From positions 1-64,000 of the forward strand of contig DATAUE010000013.1 of the NCBI GenBank assembly GCA_036268425.1: DNA of 64,000 nt, in the 5' to 3' direction. This DNA comes from DATARH01 sp036268425 (GTDB lineage: Bacteria; Pseudomonadota; Alphaproteobacteria; ATCC43930; CGMCC-115725). Numbering within the stretch: position 1 is the stretch's first letter; each line of letters opens with the position of its first letter. This document shows positions 52,679-62,183 of this stretch, piece by piece. The position numbers and the translations under genes are program-made. Under the pieces are notes generated by a model. That model saw nothing but the letters and a program-made list of their open reading frames with translations. It searched no databases and was not told the origin of the DNA.

Positions 52679-53986
52679 ATGCCTGCTTCGCCTCTCGCGC
52701 ATTTTCTCGTCATCGGCGCCGGGGCGGCCGGTCTGATGGCCGCCCGCGAGCTTGCCCGCGCCGGGAAGCGCGTAACGATACTCGAGGCGCGAGACCGATG
52801 TGGTGGGCGCATCTACTCCCTGCCAGCCGAAGAATTCGGCTATCCGGCGGAAGGTGGTCCCGAGTTCGTTCATGGCGCCGCGCCGGTAACGCGCAGGGTT
52901 ATGCGCGAGGCGGGGCTGTCGCTCTCGCCTCGTGGGGGGACGCGATGGAGCGCCCGCTCCGGCAATTTGGCGCCGGCCGACCCGTCACTGCCGCATGCGG
53001 ATCGGTTCCGCCAGGCCTTGCGAGCAGTCAACGCCGATCTGCCCGTGGCCGAATTCCTGGAGATGAATTTCGCCGGCCCGCAATATGACGAGCTTCGGCG
53101 ATCAATCATCCGCACGGTCCAAGGCTATGACGCAGCCGACCCGCAGCGCATGAGCACGATCGCACTGCGTGACGAATGGATGGGCCGGGATGACGGCGAG
53201 CACGGGCGCATCGCCGAAGGCTACGGGGCGATGATCGCGTATCTCGCCGCCGAATGCCGCAGATATGGAGGGGTGATCCATCTCAGCTCTGCGGTCGCGG
53301 CGATTGATGAGAGCGACGGACGGGTTGTCGCCCGGTGCTACGACGGCAGCGCATTTGCGGCCGATGCCGCCATTCTCGCCGTGCCGTTGCCGCTTCTATT
53401 TGAGATTGCACTACCGCAAGCAGCGCGCGAGCGGGTCGTCGCTGCGGCTGATATCGGCTTCGGCAACGTCGTCAAGCTCCTGCTGCGCTTTACGACAAAA
53501 TGGTGGGTCGATCAGGGTGGCCAAGACCTGTCCGACCTGTCGTTCCTGATTTCAGAAGCATCGGTGCCGACCTGGTGGACGCAGCAACCCGCCGAATATC
53601 CGGTGCTAACGGGTTGGCTGGCGGGGCCCAGGGCTGACGGGGTACCGTTGCTGACCCCCGGCGAACTCGTCGAGATGGGGGTTGTTTCGCTCGCCGAAAT
53701 CTTTGCCCTGCCGCCGGATCACCTTAGAAAAAATCTCGTCGCATCTCGCGCGATCAACTGGGGTAACGACCCGTTTGCGCGTGGTGCTTATTCCTATGCT
53801 ACGACGGGAACAAAAGAGGCGCAGGCCTTGCTAAGAAAGCCGGACGGTGGCGCCATCTTCTTTTCGGGTGAGGCGCTTTATGCCGGCCCGGATATGGGCA
53901 CGGTCGAAGCGGCGCTGGCCAGCGGAGAGGAAACGGCACAGACGATCCTGACGCAAGCGCCCTCAGCATCATTTCCCGCGCGGTAA
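52679..53986 (+). CDS. Flavin amine oxidase (monoamine oxidase-like)
   Basis: 435 residues from the ATG at 52679. FAD-binding VIGAGAAGLMAARELARAGKRVTILEARDRCGGRIYS, PAEGGPEFVHGA and the C-terminal ISSEAL-like segment FSGEALYAGPDMGTVEAALASGEETA. Oxidises an amine or related substrate. Weak Shine-Dalgarno. It is convergent with the transporter permease at 53992, 5 bases apart. Confidence 0.87.
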   Translation: MPASPLAHFLVIGAGAAGLMAARELARAGKRVTILEARDRCGGRIYSLPAEEFGYPAEGGPEFVHGAAPVTRRVMREAGLSLSPRGGTRWSARSGNLAPADPSLPHADRFRQALRAVNADLPVAEFLEMNFAGPQYDELRRSIIRTVQGYDAADPQRMSTIALRDEWMGRDDGEHGRIAEGYGAMIAYLAAECRRYGGVIHLSSAVAAIDESDGRVVARCYDGSAFAADAAILAVPLPLLFEIALPQAARERVVAAADIGFGNVVKLLLRFTTKWWVDQGGQDLSDLSFLISEASVPTWWTQQPAEYPVLTGWLAGPRADGVPLLTPGELVEMGVVSLAEIFALPPDHLRKNLVASRAINWGNDPFARGAYSYATTGTKEAQALLRKPDGGAIFFSGEALYAGPDMGTVEAALASGEETAQTILTQAPSASFPAR

Positions 53987-53991
53987 ACGCG

Positions 53992-54834
53992 TCAGGTCCG
54001 CCATTTCAGAAAATGCCGCTCGGCGCGACCGATCAGCCAGGCGATCAGGAGGCCGAACAGCGAAAGCACGGCAATGCCGGCGACGAGTTGGTCGATCGCA
54101 TACAGGGCGCCAGCTTCGAGAATGTACGCGCCGATGCCGTACTGCGCACCGATCATCTCGGCGGCGACCAGCAAGACAATCGCAATCGAGACCGATATCC
54201 GGAAACCCGAAAGAATGGCCGGCAGCGCACCGGGTATGATGATTTTGCGCACGATTGAGAACCACGACAGCCCGAAGGACTGGCCCATGCGGATCAGGTT
54301 CCGGTCGACACTGTCGACACCGCCGTAAGCGGCAACCACCGTCGGGAAAAATGTGCCGAAGAGGATCGTTGCGACCTTCGAACCCTCTCCCGTTCCGAAC
54401 CAGATGACAAAAAGCGGCAACAGCGCGATTTTCGGGACCGGAAAGAAGGCCGAGACCAGCGGCACAAAACCGGCGCGAGCAAGCGAGAACAGGCCGATCG
54501 CCAAACCGAAAGCGACGCCGAAGACGGTGCCGAGCGTCCAGCCAAGCACGAGGCGCTGCAGGCTCGCCCCCAAATGCTTCCACAGCATGCCGGTTTGAAC
54601 GAGATCGAGGAACGCAGCAAAGGCCTGAGACGGCGCAGGCAGCGCAATCGGGCTTATGATTCCGTAAACGCAGCCTGCCTGCCACAATAGGATAAGCGTG
54701 ATAAAGACAATCGGCGCGACAAAGCCAAGCGGTCGGGGGCGAAATCCTCCGCCGCGAAACGGCACCTGCCGGGCGCCGGCAGGTTCTTTTATCACCGCAC
54801 CGCGCCGAAGGTCCCGCACGGTTTCATCGGACAT
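53992..54834 (-). CDS. ABC transporter permease (SsuC/TauC/NrtB type)
   Basis: 280 residues, ATG 54834 overlapping the end of the ATPase gene by 11 bases. Six or so membrane helices, with the EAA-loop region FGLSWFSIVRKIIIPGALPAILSGFRISVSIAIVLLV typical of nitrate/sulfonate/bicarbonate permeases. It is the last gene of the SBP-ATPase-permease operon (56649 to 53992). Solute not deduced. Confidence 0.92.
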   Translation of the reverse strand: MSDETVRDLRRGAVIKEPAGARQVPFRGGGFRPRPLGFVAPIVFITLILLWQAGCVYGIISPIALPAPSQAFAAFLDLVQTGMLWKHLGASLQRLVLGWTLGTVFGVAFGLAIGLFSLARAGFVPLVSAFFPVPKIALLPLFVIWFGTGEGSKVATILFGTFFPTVVAAYGGVDSVDRNLIRMGQSFGLSWFSIVRKIIIPGALPAILSGFRISVSIAIVLLVAAEMIGAQYGIGAYILEAGALYAIDQLVAGIAVLSLFGLLIAWLIGRAERHFLKWRT

Positions 54835-55594
54835 CGGACAGCTCCTTGTCGGCCTGCCGGGCTTCGTCGCGCATGATCGTCCACACCCGCCGCTGCAGCT
54901 GTTCCAGTTCGGCGAGGCGGTCGGCGCGTTCGGCGAGCGGCATATCGATCTCGACAATCTCGCGGATACGGCCGGGACGGCGCGACAAAACGATAATCTT
55001 ATGCCCGAGACGCACCGCCTCGGCGAGATTGTGGGTGACGTAACAGGCCGAGAACCGCTCGCGACTCCACAGCTCGACCAAATCGTCTATCAACAGTTCG
55101 CGCGTCTGCGCATCGAGCGCCGAAAGCGGCTCGTCCATCAGCATGATCGCCGGGCGGACACTCAAGGCACGAGCGATCGCCACACGCTGTTTCATGCCTC
55201 CCGATAGTTGACGCGGCAAGGCCTTGCGAAACTCGGTGAGCCTGGTGCGAGCGAGCACGTCGTCGATAATCGCGCGCGCGCCACTGCCTTCGAGGCCGCG
55301 GCCCTCCAACACGAGGCTGACATTGCCTTCGACGGTGCGCCAGGGAAGCAGTGCGAAATCCTGGAAAATATAGGTGAGAGGGTTCAGTGAACCCGGCGGC
55401 GGGTCGCCGCTCAGCAGGACCTGCCCTTTATCCGGCCGTTCGAGGCCGCCGACGATGCGCAGCAGGGTCGACTTGCCGCAACCCGATGGCCCGATGACAG
55501 AGACAATTTCGCCGCTACCCACCGTCAGCGAAATATCGCGCAAAACCTGCGTGTCGCCGTAATCATGGCTCACCGCGTCGATAATCAAATCCAT
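54824..55594 (-). CDS. ABC transporter ATP-binding protein (SsuB/TauB/NrtD type)
   Basis: 256 residues: Walker A GPSGCGKST, signature LSGGMKQR, Walker B IMLMDEPLSALD, H-loop YVTHNLAEAV. The SLRRPG-type C-terminal region VLSRRPGRIREIVEIDMPLAERADRLAELEQ is characteristic of the sulfonate/taurine/nitrate group. Second gene of the three-gene operon. Confidence 0.94.
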   Translation of the reverse strand: MDLIIDAVSHDYGDTQVLRDISLTVGSGEIVSVIGPSGCGKSTLLRIVGGLERPDKGQVLLSGDPPPGSLNPLTYIFQDFALLPWRTVEGNVSLVLEGRGLEGSGARAIIDDVLARTRLTEFRKALPRQLSGGMKQRVAIARALSVRPAIMLMDEPLSALDAQTRELLIDDLVELWSRERFSACYVTHNLAEAVRLGHKIIVLSRRPGRIREIVEIDMPLAERADRLAELEQLQRRVWTIMRDEARQADKELSDVR

Positions 55595-55623
55595 CGGGCC
55601 GTGATTTCAGTTAGTCGTGATTT

Positions 55624-56649
55624 TCAGTCGGTCTCGACAAAGCCTGTGTTGACGAGTTTGTCGAACGTCACGTCGGGGGGCACCATATGCTCCGCGAGGA
55701 ACCACTCGAACTGGTCTTTGACGCTTGCGAGGTTCAAGCGGGCGTTCGGACTGATGCGCATCGCGCCCGCGCGGATCTGAGCATCCGCTTTTTCGATTGG
55801 GTCGCTCGCGTAAACGTATTTGTGGACCATTCCGACGATCGCCGCAGTCTCCTCCTTGGACATTGTCTTGTCGACGAGAGCAGCATTGTAATCGGCGACA
55901 CCCGCCGAGTAGGCGGCGATATAGCGTTTCACCAGGTCGCGCCGCTTCGCGACGTTGCCGGTCGACGTGAAAACGGTCGTTACCTGATAATTCGGTGCAT
56001 AATCGGAAATCTTGCCGATCTCGACGACCTGCCCGTCCTTGGTCAGTCTGTCGGCGATATTCGGCAGGATCGACCAGGCATCGATCTGGCCGCTCTTCAG
56101 AGCGGCGATGATGACTGGGATTTTCTGCAACGGCTTCAGCTCGATGTCGGTATCGGCAAAGCCTTCTTTCTGCGCGATCTTGTGCGCCATGTAGTGAAAC
56201 GACGAACCGGTCGTCGTCATGCCGAAACTGCGGCCCTTCAGTTTCGCCGGGGACGTCACCCCTGAATCATAAGCCTTTTTCGAAACGAGGATTTTCTGCC
56301 CTTCGATGCCTTGGGTTTCCTGCAGCGAGCCGCCGATGACGGTCACGGCGCCCTTGTCAGCCAGGCTGATCAGCCCGCCGGTAATCGCGGTCACACTGAA
56401 ATCAAGGTCGCCCGCCGCGATTCCGGCGGCCACCGGGGCGGCGGCCTGAAAGGAGACGAGTTCAGCCGCCAGACCCTGCTTGTCGAAATACCCTTTGCTG
56501 GCGGCGATGAAAGTCGGGGCATGCGAGACCAGCGACAAAATACCGACGCGGATTTTGTCGGCAGCGGCGGCTTGACCGGCAAAACCGGCTGTGACCGCCG
56601 ACCCGGCAAGCAACGACAACCCGAACTCTCTGCGGCTCAACAACGGCAT
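55624..56649 (-). CDS. ABC transporter substrate-binding protein (NitT/TauT family)
   Basis: 341 residues; ATG at 56649 with AAAGGATC upstream. A twin-arginine-like leader (LLSRREFGLSLLAGSAVTAGFAGQAAAADK) then KIRVGILSLVSHAPTFIAASKGYFDKQGLAAELVSF, FSVTAITGGLISL and GMTTTGSSFHYMAH, the SsuA/TauA pattern. First gene of the operon; substrate unknown. Confidence 0.9.
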   Translation of the reverse strand: MPLLSRREFGLSLLAGSAVTAGFAGQAAAADKIRVGILSLVSHAPTFIAASKGYFDKQGLAAELVSFQAAAPVAAGIAAGDLDFSVTAITGGLISLADKGAVTVIGGSLQETQGIEGQKILVSKKAYDSGVTSPAKLKGRSFGMTTTGSSFHYMAHKIAQKEGFADTDIELKPLQKIPVIIAALKSGQIDAWSILPNIADRLTKDGQVVEIGKISDYAPNYQVTTVFTSTGNVAKRRDLVKRYIAAYSAGVADYNAALVDKTMSKEETAAIVGMVHKYVYASDPIEKADAQIRAGAMRISPNARLNLASVKDQFEWFLAEHMVPPDVTFDKLVNTGFVETD

Positions 56650-56814
56650 GCTTTGATCCTTTACCCGAAGATTAAAAACGGCCAGCCAGATGTCAGTTGG
56701 AGGCTGCGGAGTTTTGCCAGGATTTGTACGGGCGATGAATGGTCAATTTAAGCTCACACGCATCACGACATCGTCCGGGATCGACTCCTGCACAACAGCC
56801 GAGGAGGGACAGGA

Positions 56815-58515
56815 ATGAAAAAGCTCATCAACGATCCGCGCCATGTCGTGCGCGAGATGCTGGAGGGGCTGGTCGATTTGACCCCCGGCCAGGCTCTCCT
56901 GGACAACGAGGATGTCGTCATACGCGCCGATCTGCCACCTCGCGATGCGCGTCGTGAGGTCGCCGTTCTTTCCGGTGGCGGCAGCGGGCACGAGCCGGCG
57001 CATGCCGGTTATGTCGGCGCCGGGATGCTGCATGCGGCGGTGGCGGGCGATGTCTTTACCTCGCCGAGCGTCGATGCCGTGCTGGCGGCGATCCGGGCCG
57101 TGGCGGGGCCGGCCGGGGTGCTGCTGGTCATCAAGAATTACACCGGCGACCGGCTCAATTTCGGCCTTGCTGCCGAACTCGCGCGCAGCTCGGGGATTCC
57201 GGTCGAGACAGTTGTAGTCGCCGACGATGTTGCGCTGCGCGATACCGTGGAACCCGAGCGGCGGCGCGGCATCGCCGGCACGGTCCTGGTGCACAAAGTG
57301 GCCGGCGCTGCCGCTGCCGCTGGATTGCCCCTGGCCGCGGTGGCACAGGAAGCACGCGCCGCGGCGGCGGCATTGGGGACAATGGGCGTGGCGCTCGGCC
57401 CCTGCACGGTGCCGGCGGCCGGCCGTCCCGGCTTCGCTCTGGGGGACGACGAGATCGAATTGGGTCTCGGCATTCACGGCGAGCGAGGTGTAGCGCGCAC
57501 GACGCTGCGCCGGGCCGACGAGCTTGCCGATACGATCCTGACGGCCATTCTAAGCGACGACGCACTGGGTCGCGGCGACCGCGTGGCCCTCCTTGTCAAC
57601 GGGTTGGGTGGGACGCCGCCGATGGAATTGGCGGTGGTCGCCCGGCGGGCCATTGCCGGATTGCGCGAGCGCGGCCTGATCGTTGCCCGCGCGTGGTCGG
57701 GTAATCTGCTGACGGCGCTGGAAATGCCCGGCATGTCGTTGACCGTATTACCGGTCGACGATGCCCGCCTTCAACGGCTCGATGCACCGACAGTGGCGCC
57801 GGCGTGGCCGGGCGATGGGCGCATCGCGTCGGCGCGTCACCTTGTTCGCGGTCCCGCGGCGGCTCCGCCGGAGCCGGAGCCCTCGCGTCCGGTAACGCCA
57901 GACGGCGAGATGATCAGGCGGGGCGCTCTGGCCGTCGCAGCAGCGCTCGAAGCCGCTGAAGCGCATTTGACCGAACTCGATGCTGCCGCCGGAGACGGGG
58001 ACCTCGGCGCCAGCATGACGCGGGGCGCGGCAGCGATCCGCGCCCTGCCGGAAGCGACATGGTCGGCGGCGCCCGGCACCGCGCTGACCCGGATGGCCGA
58101 CACGCTGCGGCGTGCCATCGCCGGCAGTTCCGGGCCGTTCTATGCAACTGCGCTGCTGCGCGCGGCGCAGACCTTGCCCGAAATTCCGACGGCGCGGGAT
58201 TGGTCGGCGGCGCTATCGGCGGGGGTGAAGGCAATCGCCGAACTTGGCGGCGCCCGGCCGGGCGACCGCACGATGCTCGATGCCCTGCAACCGGCCGCGG
58301 ATACTTTCGCCGCTGGGCTTGCCGCCGGCAAATCCGCCGCTGAAGCATGGGGCATAGCCGTCGCCGCCGCGCAACAGGGCGCCGCCACGACGGCCGCGAT
58401 GTATCCGAGGCTCGGGCGCGCCAGCTATCTTGGCGAGCGCGCCATTGGCATTCCCGATGCCGGCGCCGCCGCCGTGGTCGTCTGGGCGCGGGCGGCCTGG
58501 GCGGTGGAACGGTGA
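56815..58515 (+). CDS. Fused dihydroxyacetone kinase (DhaK-DhaL, ATP-dependent)
   Basis: 566 residues combining a DhaK domain (about 1-330) and a DhaL domain (about 360-560). DhaK shows SGGGSGHEPAHAGYVGAGML, the substrate-binding His in LGIHGERG and VALLVNGLGGTPPMEL. DhaL shows LDAAAGDGDLGASMTRGA with the Mg-binding Asp and GSSGPFYATALLRAA. The fused form uses ATP rather than the PTS. It phosphorylates dihydroxyacetone to the glycolytic intermediate. It is convergent with the exporter adaptor, 12 bases away. Confidence 0.93.
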   Translation: MKKLINDPRHVVREMLEGLVDLTPGQALLDNEDVVIRADLPPRDARREVAVLSGGGSGHEPAHAGYVGAGMLHAAVAGDVFTSPSVDAVLAAIRAVAGPAGVLLVIKNYTGDRLNFGLAAELARSSGIPVETVVVADDVALRDTVEPERRRGIAGTVLVHKVAGAAAAAGLPLAAVAQEARAAAAALGTMGVALGPCTVPAAGRPGFALGDDEIELGLGIHGERGVARTTLRRADELADTILTAILSDDALGRGDRVALLVNGLGGTPPMELAVVARRAIAGLRERGLIVARAWSGNLLTALEMPGMSLTVLPVDDARLQRLDAPTVAPAWPGDGRIASARHLVRGPAAAPPEPEPSRPVTPDGEMIRRGALAVAAALEAAEAHLTELDAAAGDGDLGASMTRGAAAIRALPEATWSAAPGTALTRMADTLRRAIAGSSGPFYATALLRAAQTLPEIPTARDWSAALSAGVKAIAELGGARPGDRTMLDALQPAADTFAAGLAAGKSAAEAWGIAVAAAQQGAATTAAMYPRLGRASYLGERAIGIPDAGAAAVVVWARAAWAVER

Positions 58516-58527
58516 CGATGCAGGCGT

Positions 58528-59952
58528 TCAGCGCGACGCGTCAGGTCTGGCCGGAGCGGGATCACCGGGCGGCGACGCGTGACCGCTATGCTCGCCGATC
58601 ACCAGCTTGCGTATCTGATAGAAGATGCGATCGAGCAGCCGGAGATCCTCCGTCACGATCTCCGCCTGGCCCTGCATTTCCTGACGCACCGCGAGGCGCC
58701 TGCCAAAGCTCGTCGTCAATGGGTCCGGCAGGGTGACTTCAACGGCGTACCGGGCCTCCCGCGGCACTGTCGCGACCGAACTTACGGTGCCCTTTATCCG
58801 GCCGTATTCGGCATAGGGATAATCGTCAAGCTGAATGTAAACGGCCTGACCGGGCTTGACCTTGCCTGAATTGGCAAGCGGCAGGGCGAGCTTACCGATA
58901 GGGGCCTGCTTTGCGTCATTGACGATCGTCAGCACCTCATTGCCGGTCTGGACAACCTGATGGTCGCTCCAGAACCGGAACAGGCTCACCCGCCCGCTGA
59001 TCGGTGCGCGCAGGACATAATCGCGTTCCCAGACGGCGAGGCGGCTGCGCAGATTTTTGGTCGATTCGGCAAGCGCCGAGGCGAGATCATGCCGCTGTTG
59101 CCGGTCGCGCACGCGCAATTCAACCAGATTTTGCTGCAAGCGGTCGATATCGAGGTGGGTCGCCGCAATATCGAGCTGGACCCCCTGCTGGTCGCGACGA
59201 AGCTGCAATAGCTGCCGCTGGCGTTCGTCGACGGTATGCATGTCCATCACTTGGCGATACGCCAATTCACGGCCGCGCTGATAGTCACGGTCCGCGATCT
59301 CGATTTCGTCGCGGACAATCTGCTGCTGCTGCACATAGCCTTGCAGCCGCTGCTGTTGGTGTTCCAGTTGCGGTTCGATGCTGCGTATCTGCTGGCCTAT
59401 CGGGTCTTGTTCGACGTTATAGCGCCATGCCCGGTAGCTCCTGACAAACGTCGAATAATCGGTCTGCAATTCGCCGAGCGGCAGAGTGTCGAGGAAATCA
59501 ATCTTCGTCGCCGGCTGCTCAAGGTCCGGCCCGAGCGTATCCAGTTGCTGTTCGAGCTGAAACACGATCGATGGTTTCGTAGTGCTGCCGATAATCGCAA
59601 GCACGGCGCCTTTCTCGACATGATCGTTATCATGTACCCGAACGTCGACCAGCTCGCCGTTCGATCGGGCAATGACGCTGGCGGGCGGGTTCGAGCTTGT
59701 TACGACGATTGTCGCCGGAACGACGTCGGGATAATGAATGGTCCAGCTCAACGAGCCGAGAGCGACAATTACAAGCAGAATAGCGGAACTGCCCCAACGC
59801 ACGAGCCATGAAGGCGGAACGCCGAGCACCTCCTGCACGGGTTCGCTATACAGGTCGATGTTGTCAAGTTTGTAGGCGGCGGTGTCCGCGAGCCGCACCG
59901 GGAGTTCTGGTGTCGCTCGCGCTTCGGGTTCTATCGGAGAAATCGCTACCAT
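58528..59952 (-). CDS. HlyD-family periplasmic adaptor of a peptide exporter
   Basis: 474 residues from the ATG at 59952 (GTGGAG about 8 bases upstream). A cytoplasmic start (VQEVLGVPPSWLVRWG), one membrane anchor (53-71) and a long periplasmic part: a lipoyl half-motif at ARSNGELVDVRVHDNDHVEKGAVLAII, a Gln-rich coiled coil (about 180-300), then VLRAPISGRVSLFRFW and C-terminal strands. Works with the ABC exporter encoded 26 bases upstream to take the processed peptide across the envelope. The SEPVQEVLGVPPSWLVRWG...YPDVVPA layout resembles adaptor proteins I know from Bacteroidota exporters. No TolC gene is in the window. Confidence 0.88.
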   Translation of the reverse strand: MVAISPIEPEARATPELPVRLADTAAYKLDNIDLYSEPVQEVLGVPPSWLVRWGSSAILLVIVALGSLSWTIHYPDVVPATIVVTSSNPPASVIARSNGELVDVRVHDNDHVEKGAVLAIIGSTTKPSIVFQLEQQLDTLGPDLEQPATKIDFLDTLPLGELQTDYSTFVRSYRAWRYNVEQDPIGQQIRSIEPQLEHQQQRLQGYVQQQQIVRDEIEIADRDYQRGRELAYRQVMDMHTVDERQRQLLQLRRDQQGVQLDIAATHLDIDRLQQNLVELRVRDRQQRHDLASALAESTKNLRSRLAVWERDYVLRAPISGRVSLFRFWSDHQVVQTGNEVLTIVNDAKQAPIGKLALPLANSGKVKPGQAVYIQLDDYPYAEYGRIKGTVSSVATVPREARYAVEVTLPDPLTTSFGRRLAVRQEMQGQAEIVTEDLRLLDRIFYQIRKLVIGEHSGHASPPGDPAPARPDASR

Positions 59953-59978
59953 CGCACACTCCACGTCGGCGTGCCGTA

Positions 59979-62183
59979 TCAGTCCGTACCGAGCTCGAGC
60001 TGGTTTTTGACCAGCAAAAAATAAGCGCCGCGCGTCCGCGTCAACTCTTCATGCCGGCCATGTTCGACCATGCGGCCGCGATCGAGGACGATGATCTGGT
60101 CGGCATTGCGCACCGTACTCAAGCGATGCGCGATAACGACGACGGTCCGGCCGCGGCAGAAACCAGCCAGGTTCTGCATGATGACCCGTTCGTTAAGGGC
60201 GTCGAGCGCGCTCGTCGCTTCGTCGAAAAATAAAAAATCGGGATCTTTGTACGCAGCGCGTGCAATCAGGATGCGCTGGTTCTGTCCACCGCTGAGTCCG
60301 ATGCCCGCCGACCCGACGCGCGTATTGTAGCCGAGCGGCAAAGATTCGATAAATTCTTCGAGATTGGCAATTCGAACGGCCCGCAAGAGACGATCGCGGT
60401 CGATCATTCCGTCGGAGTCGGACTCGGTAATATTGCGTGCGATGGTGTCGGCAAAGATGTATCCGTTTTGCATCACCGCGCCGCATCGTCCACGCCAGAT
60501 TCGCGCGTCGACATTCTCAAGGCCGACATTGCCGAGCCGGATCGTGCCGTTCAGCGGCTTGTAGAAACGCAGCAACAGTTTCAGCAATGTCGTTTTACCG
60601 GAACCAGAGGCTCCAACGATTGCGGTAACTTTGCCTTCCGGGATTTCGAGATTGATGTCTTCCAGGACCAGCGGCGACTGCGCGCTGCCGTAACGAAAAC
60701 TGAGATCACCGGAAATCGTCAAGGTACGGGACGCCGGGAGTACGGTCAGTTTTTCTTCGTTCTGATCTTCTTCGTCGTCACGCGCATGGATTTCGGACAG
60801 GCGCTCAATGCTGATCCGCGCATCCTGCAATGACTGGATAAACGTGATAAAATTGTTGATCGGCACATTCAGTTGACCGATTATATATTGTACTGCGAGC
60901 ATCATGCCCAGTGTCATATCGCCTTTGATCACGGCCTGCGCCGCGACAAAGGTAATCAGAATGTTTTTCAGCTCGTTGATGAATGTCGCGCCGCTTGACT
61001 GCCACTGGATCAGGGCCATGCCCTTGACGGCGATCCGGAACACGCGCACCTGGATCGCTTCCCACTCCCAGCGTCGGCGCCGTTCGGAGTTGTTGAGTTT
61101 GATTTCCTGCATGCCTTGAATCAATTGAATAATGCTACTCTGGTTGCCGGCCGCCTGATCGAAGCGCTTGTAATCAAGTATCGCGCGCTGCTTCATAAAC
61201 AGCCGCACCCACAGCACGTATACGATCGTTCCTACCAAAAACAGCAGAAAGATACGCAGATCGTAATAAGCCAGCACGACGCCGAACACGGCGATGCTTA
61301 CCGCCGAAAACAGCACGGTCAGTGTAGCCGACGACAATAGCGTGTCGATGCGATTGTGATCCTGCACACGCTGCAGCAAGTCTCCTGTCGTCTTGCTGTC
61401 GAAAAAGCCGATCGGAAGACGCATCAGTTTTATCAAAAAATTTGAGATGATCGAAATGTTGACGCGCGACCCGATATGGAGGATCAACCAGCTGCGCAAA
61501 ACGGTTACCGTGGTCTGAGAAAAAAACAACGTGAGCTGCCCGAGCAGCAGGAGGTAAACAAAATTGAGATTTTGATACTGGATACCGTGGTCGACCATCG
61601 CCTGAGTCAGGAATGGAACGATAAGTTGCACCGAACTGCCGACAAACAGGCCGATCGCCAACTGTACGAACAACCGCCGATAAGGGCGTAAATACGGCCG
61701 GAGAAAACCGAGGCCACGCTGCCTTATGTCGCCGTCTCCTTCGTTCATATAAAACCGCGGCGTCGGCTCGAGGAGCAGCAACAGGCCCCTGCCGTCCGAA
61801 TTCTGCGGGCCGCTCTGCCAGCCTTTGAGGAACTCTTCGCGCGGATACTTGATCAGGCCAAAGCCGGGATCGGCAACATGCACGAATTTAGCGGTTACGG
61901 CATAAACAACAATGAAATGGCGCTGCCGCCAATGCGCGATACACGGGAGCGGCACTTCGTTTCGCAATGTGGCGTAATCAACCTGCGCAGCGAGAGAACT
62001 CATCCCGATCGATTCAGCAGCGTCCGCAATGCCCGCAACCGAAACGCCATTACGAGTAATGGCGCATTTCTCACGGAGATGCTCGGCGCCGAATACCTTG
62101 CCATGATGTCGCGCTATCATGCGAAGGCAGGCCGGCCCACAATCCATCTGGTCCATTTGCGGGTAAAACGGGAATTGCTTCAT
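59979..62183 (-). CDS. C39-peptidase ABC exporter (bacteriocin-type PCAT)
   Basis: 734 residues, start ATG 62183 sharing its A with the stop of the preceding enzyme gene (TGATG), GAGGAGG upstream. Residues 1-125 are the C39 peptidase: catalytic Cys15 in MDCGPACLRMIARHHG, His89 in HWRQRHFIVVY, Asp105 in ADPGFG. Transmembrane domain about 165-440. The ATPase has Walker A IVGASGSGKTT (522-532), LSGGQ (630-634) and Walker B LFFDEA (651-656). PCATs cut double-Gly leaders and export the rest. Its predicted substrate is the 63454-63606 peptide. Confidence 0.95.
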   Translation of the reverse strand: MKQFPFYPQMDQMDCGPACLRMIARHHGKVFGAEHLREKCAITRNGVSVAGIADAAESIGMSSLAAQVDYATLRNEVPLPCIAHWRQRHFIVVYAVTAKFVHVADPGFGLIKYPREEFLKGWQSGPQNSDGRGLLLLLEPTPRFYMNEGDGDIRQRGLGFLRPYLRPYRRLFVQLAIGLFVGSSVQLIVPFLTQAMVDHGIQYQNLNFVYLLLLGQLTLFFSQTTVTVLRSWLILHIGSRVNISIISNFLIKLMRLPIGFFDSKTTGDLLQRVQDHNRIDTLLSSATLTVLFSAVSIAVFGVVLAYYDLRIFLLFLVGTIVYVLWVRLFMKQRAILDYKRFDQAAGNQSSIIQLIQGMQEIKLNNSERRRRWEWEAIQVRVFRIAVKGMALIQWQSSGATFINELKNILITFVAAQAVIKGDMTLGMMLAVQYIIGQLNVPINNFITFIQSLQDARISIERLSEIHARDDEEDQNEEKLTVLPASRTLTISGDLSFRYGSAQSPLVLEDINLEIPEGKVTAIVGASGSGKTTLLKLLLRFYKPLNGTIRLGNVGLENVDARIWRGRCGAVMQNGYIFADTIARNITESDSDGMIDRDRLLRAVRIANLEEFIESLPLGYNTRVGSAGIGLSGGQNQRILIARAAYKDPDFLFFDEATSALDALNERVIMQNLAGFCRGRTVVVIAHRLSTVRNADQIIVLDRGRMVEHGRHEELTRTRGAYFLLVKNQLELGTD

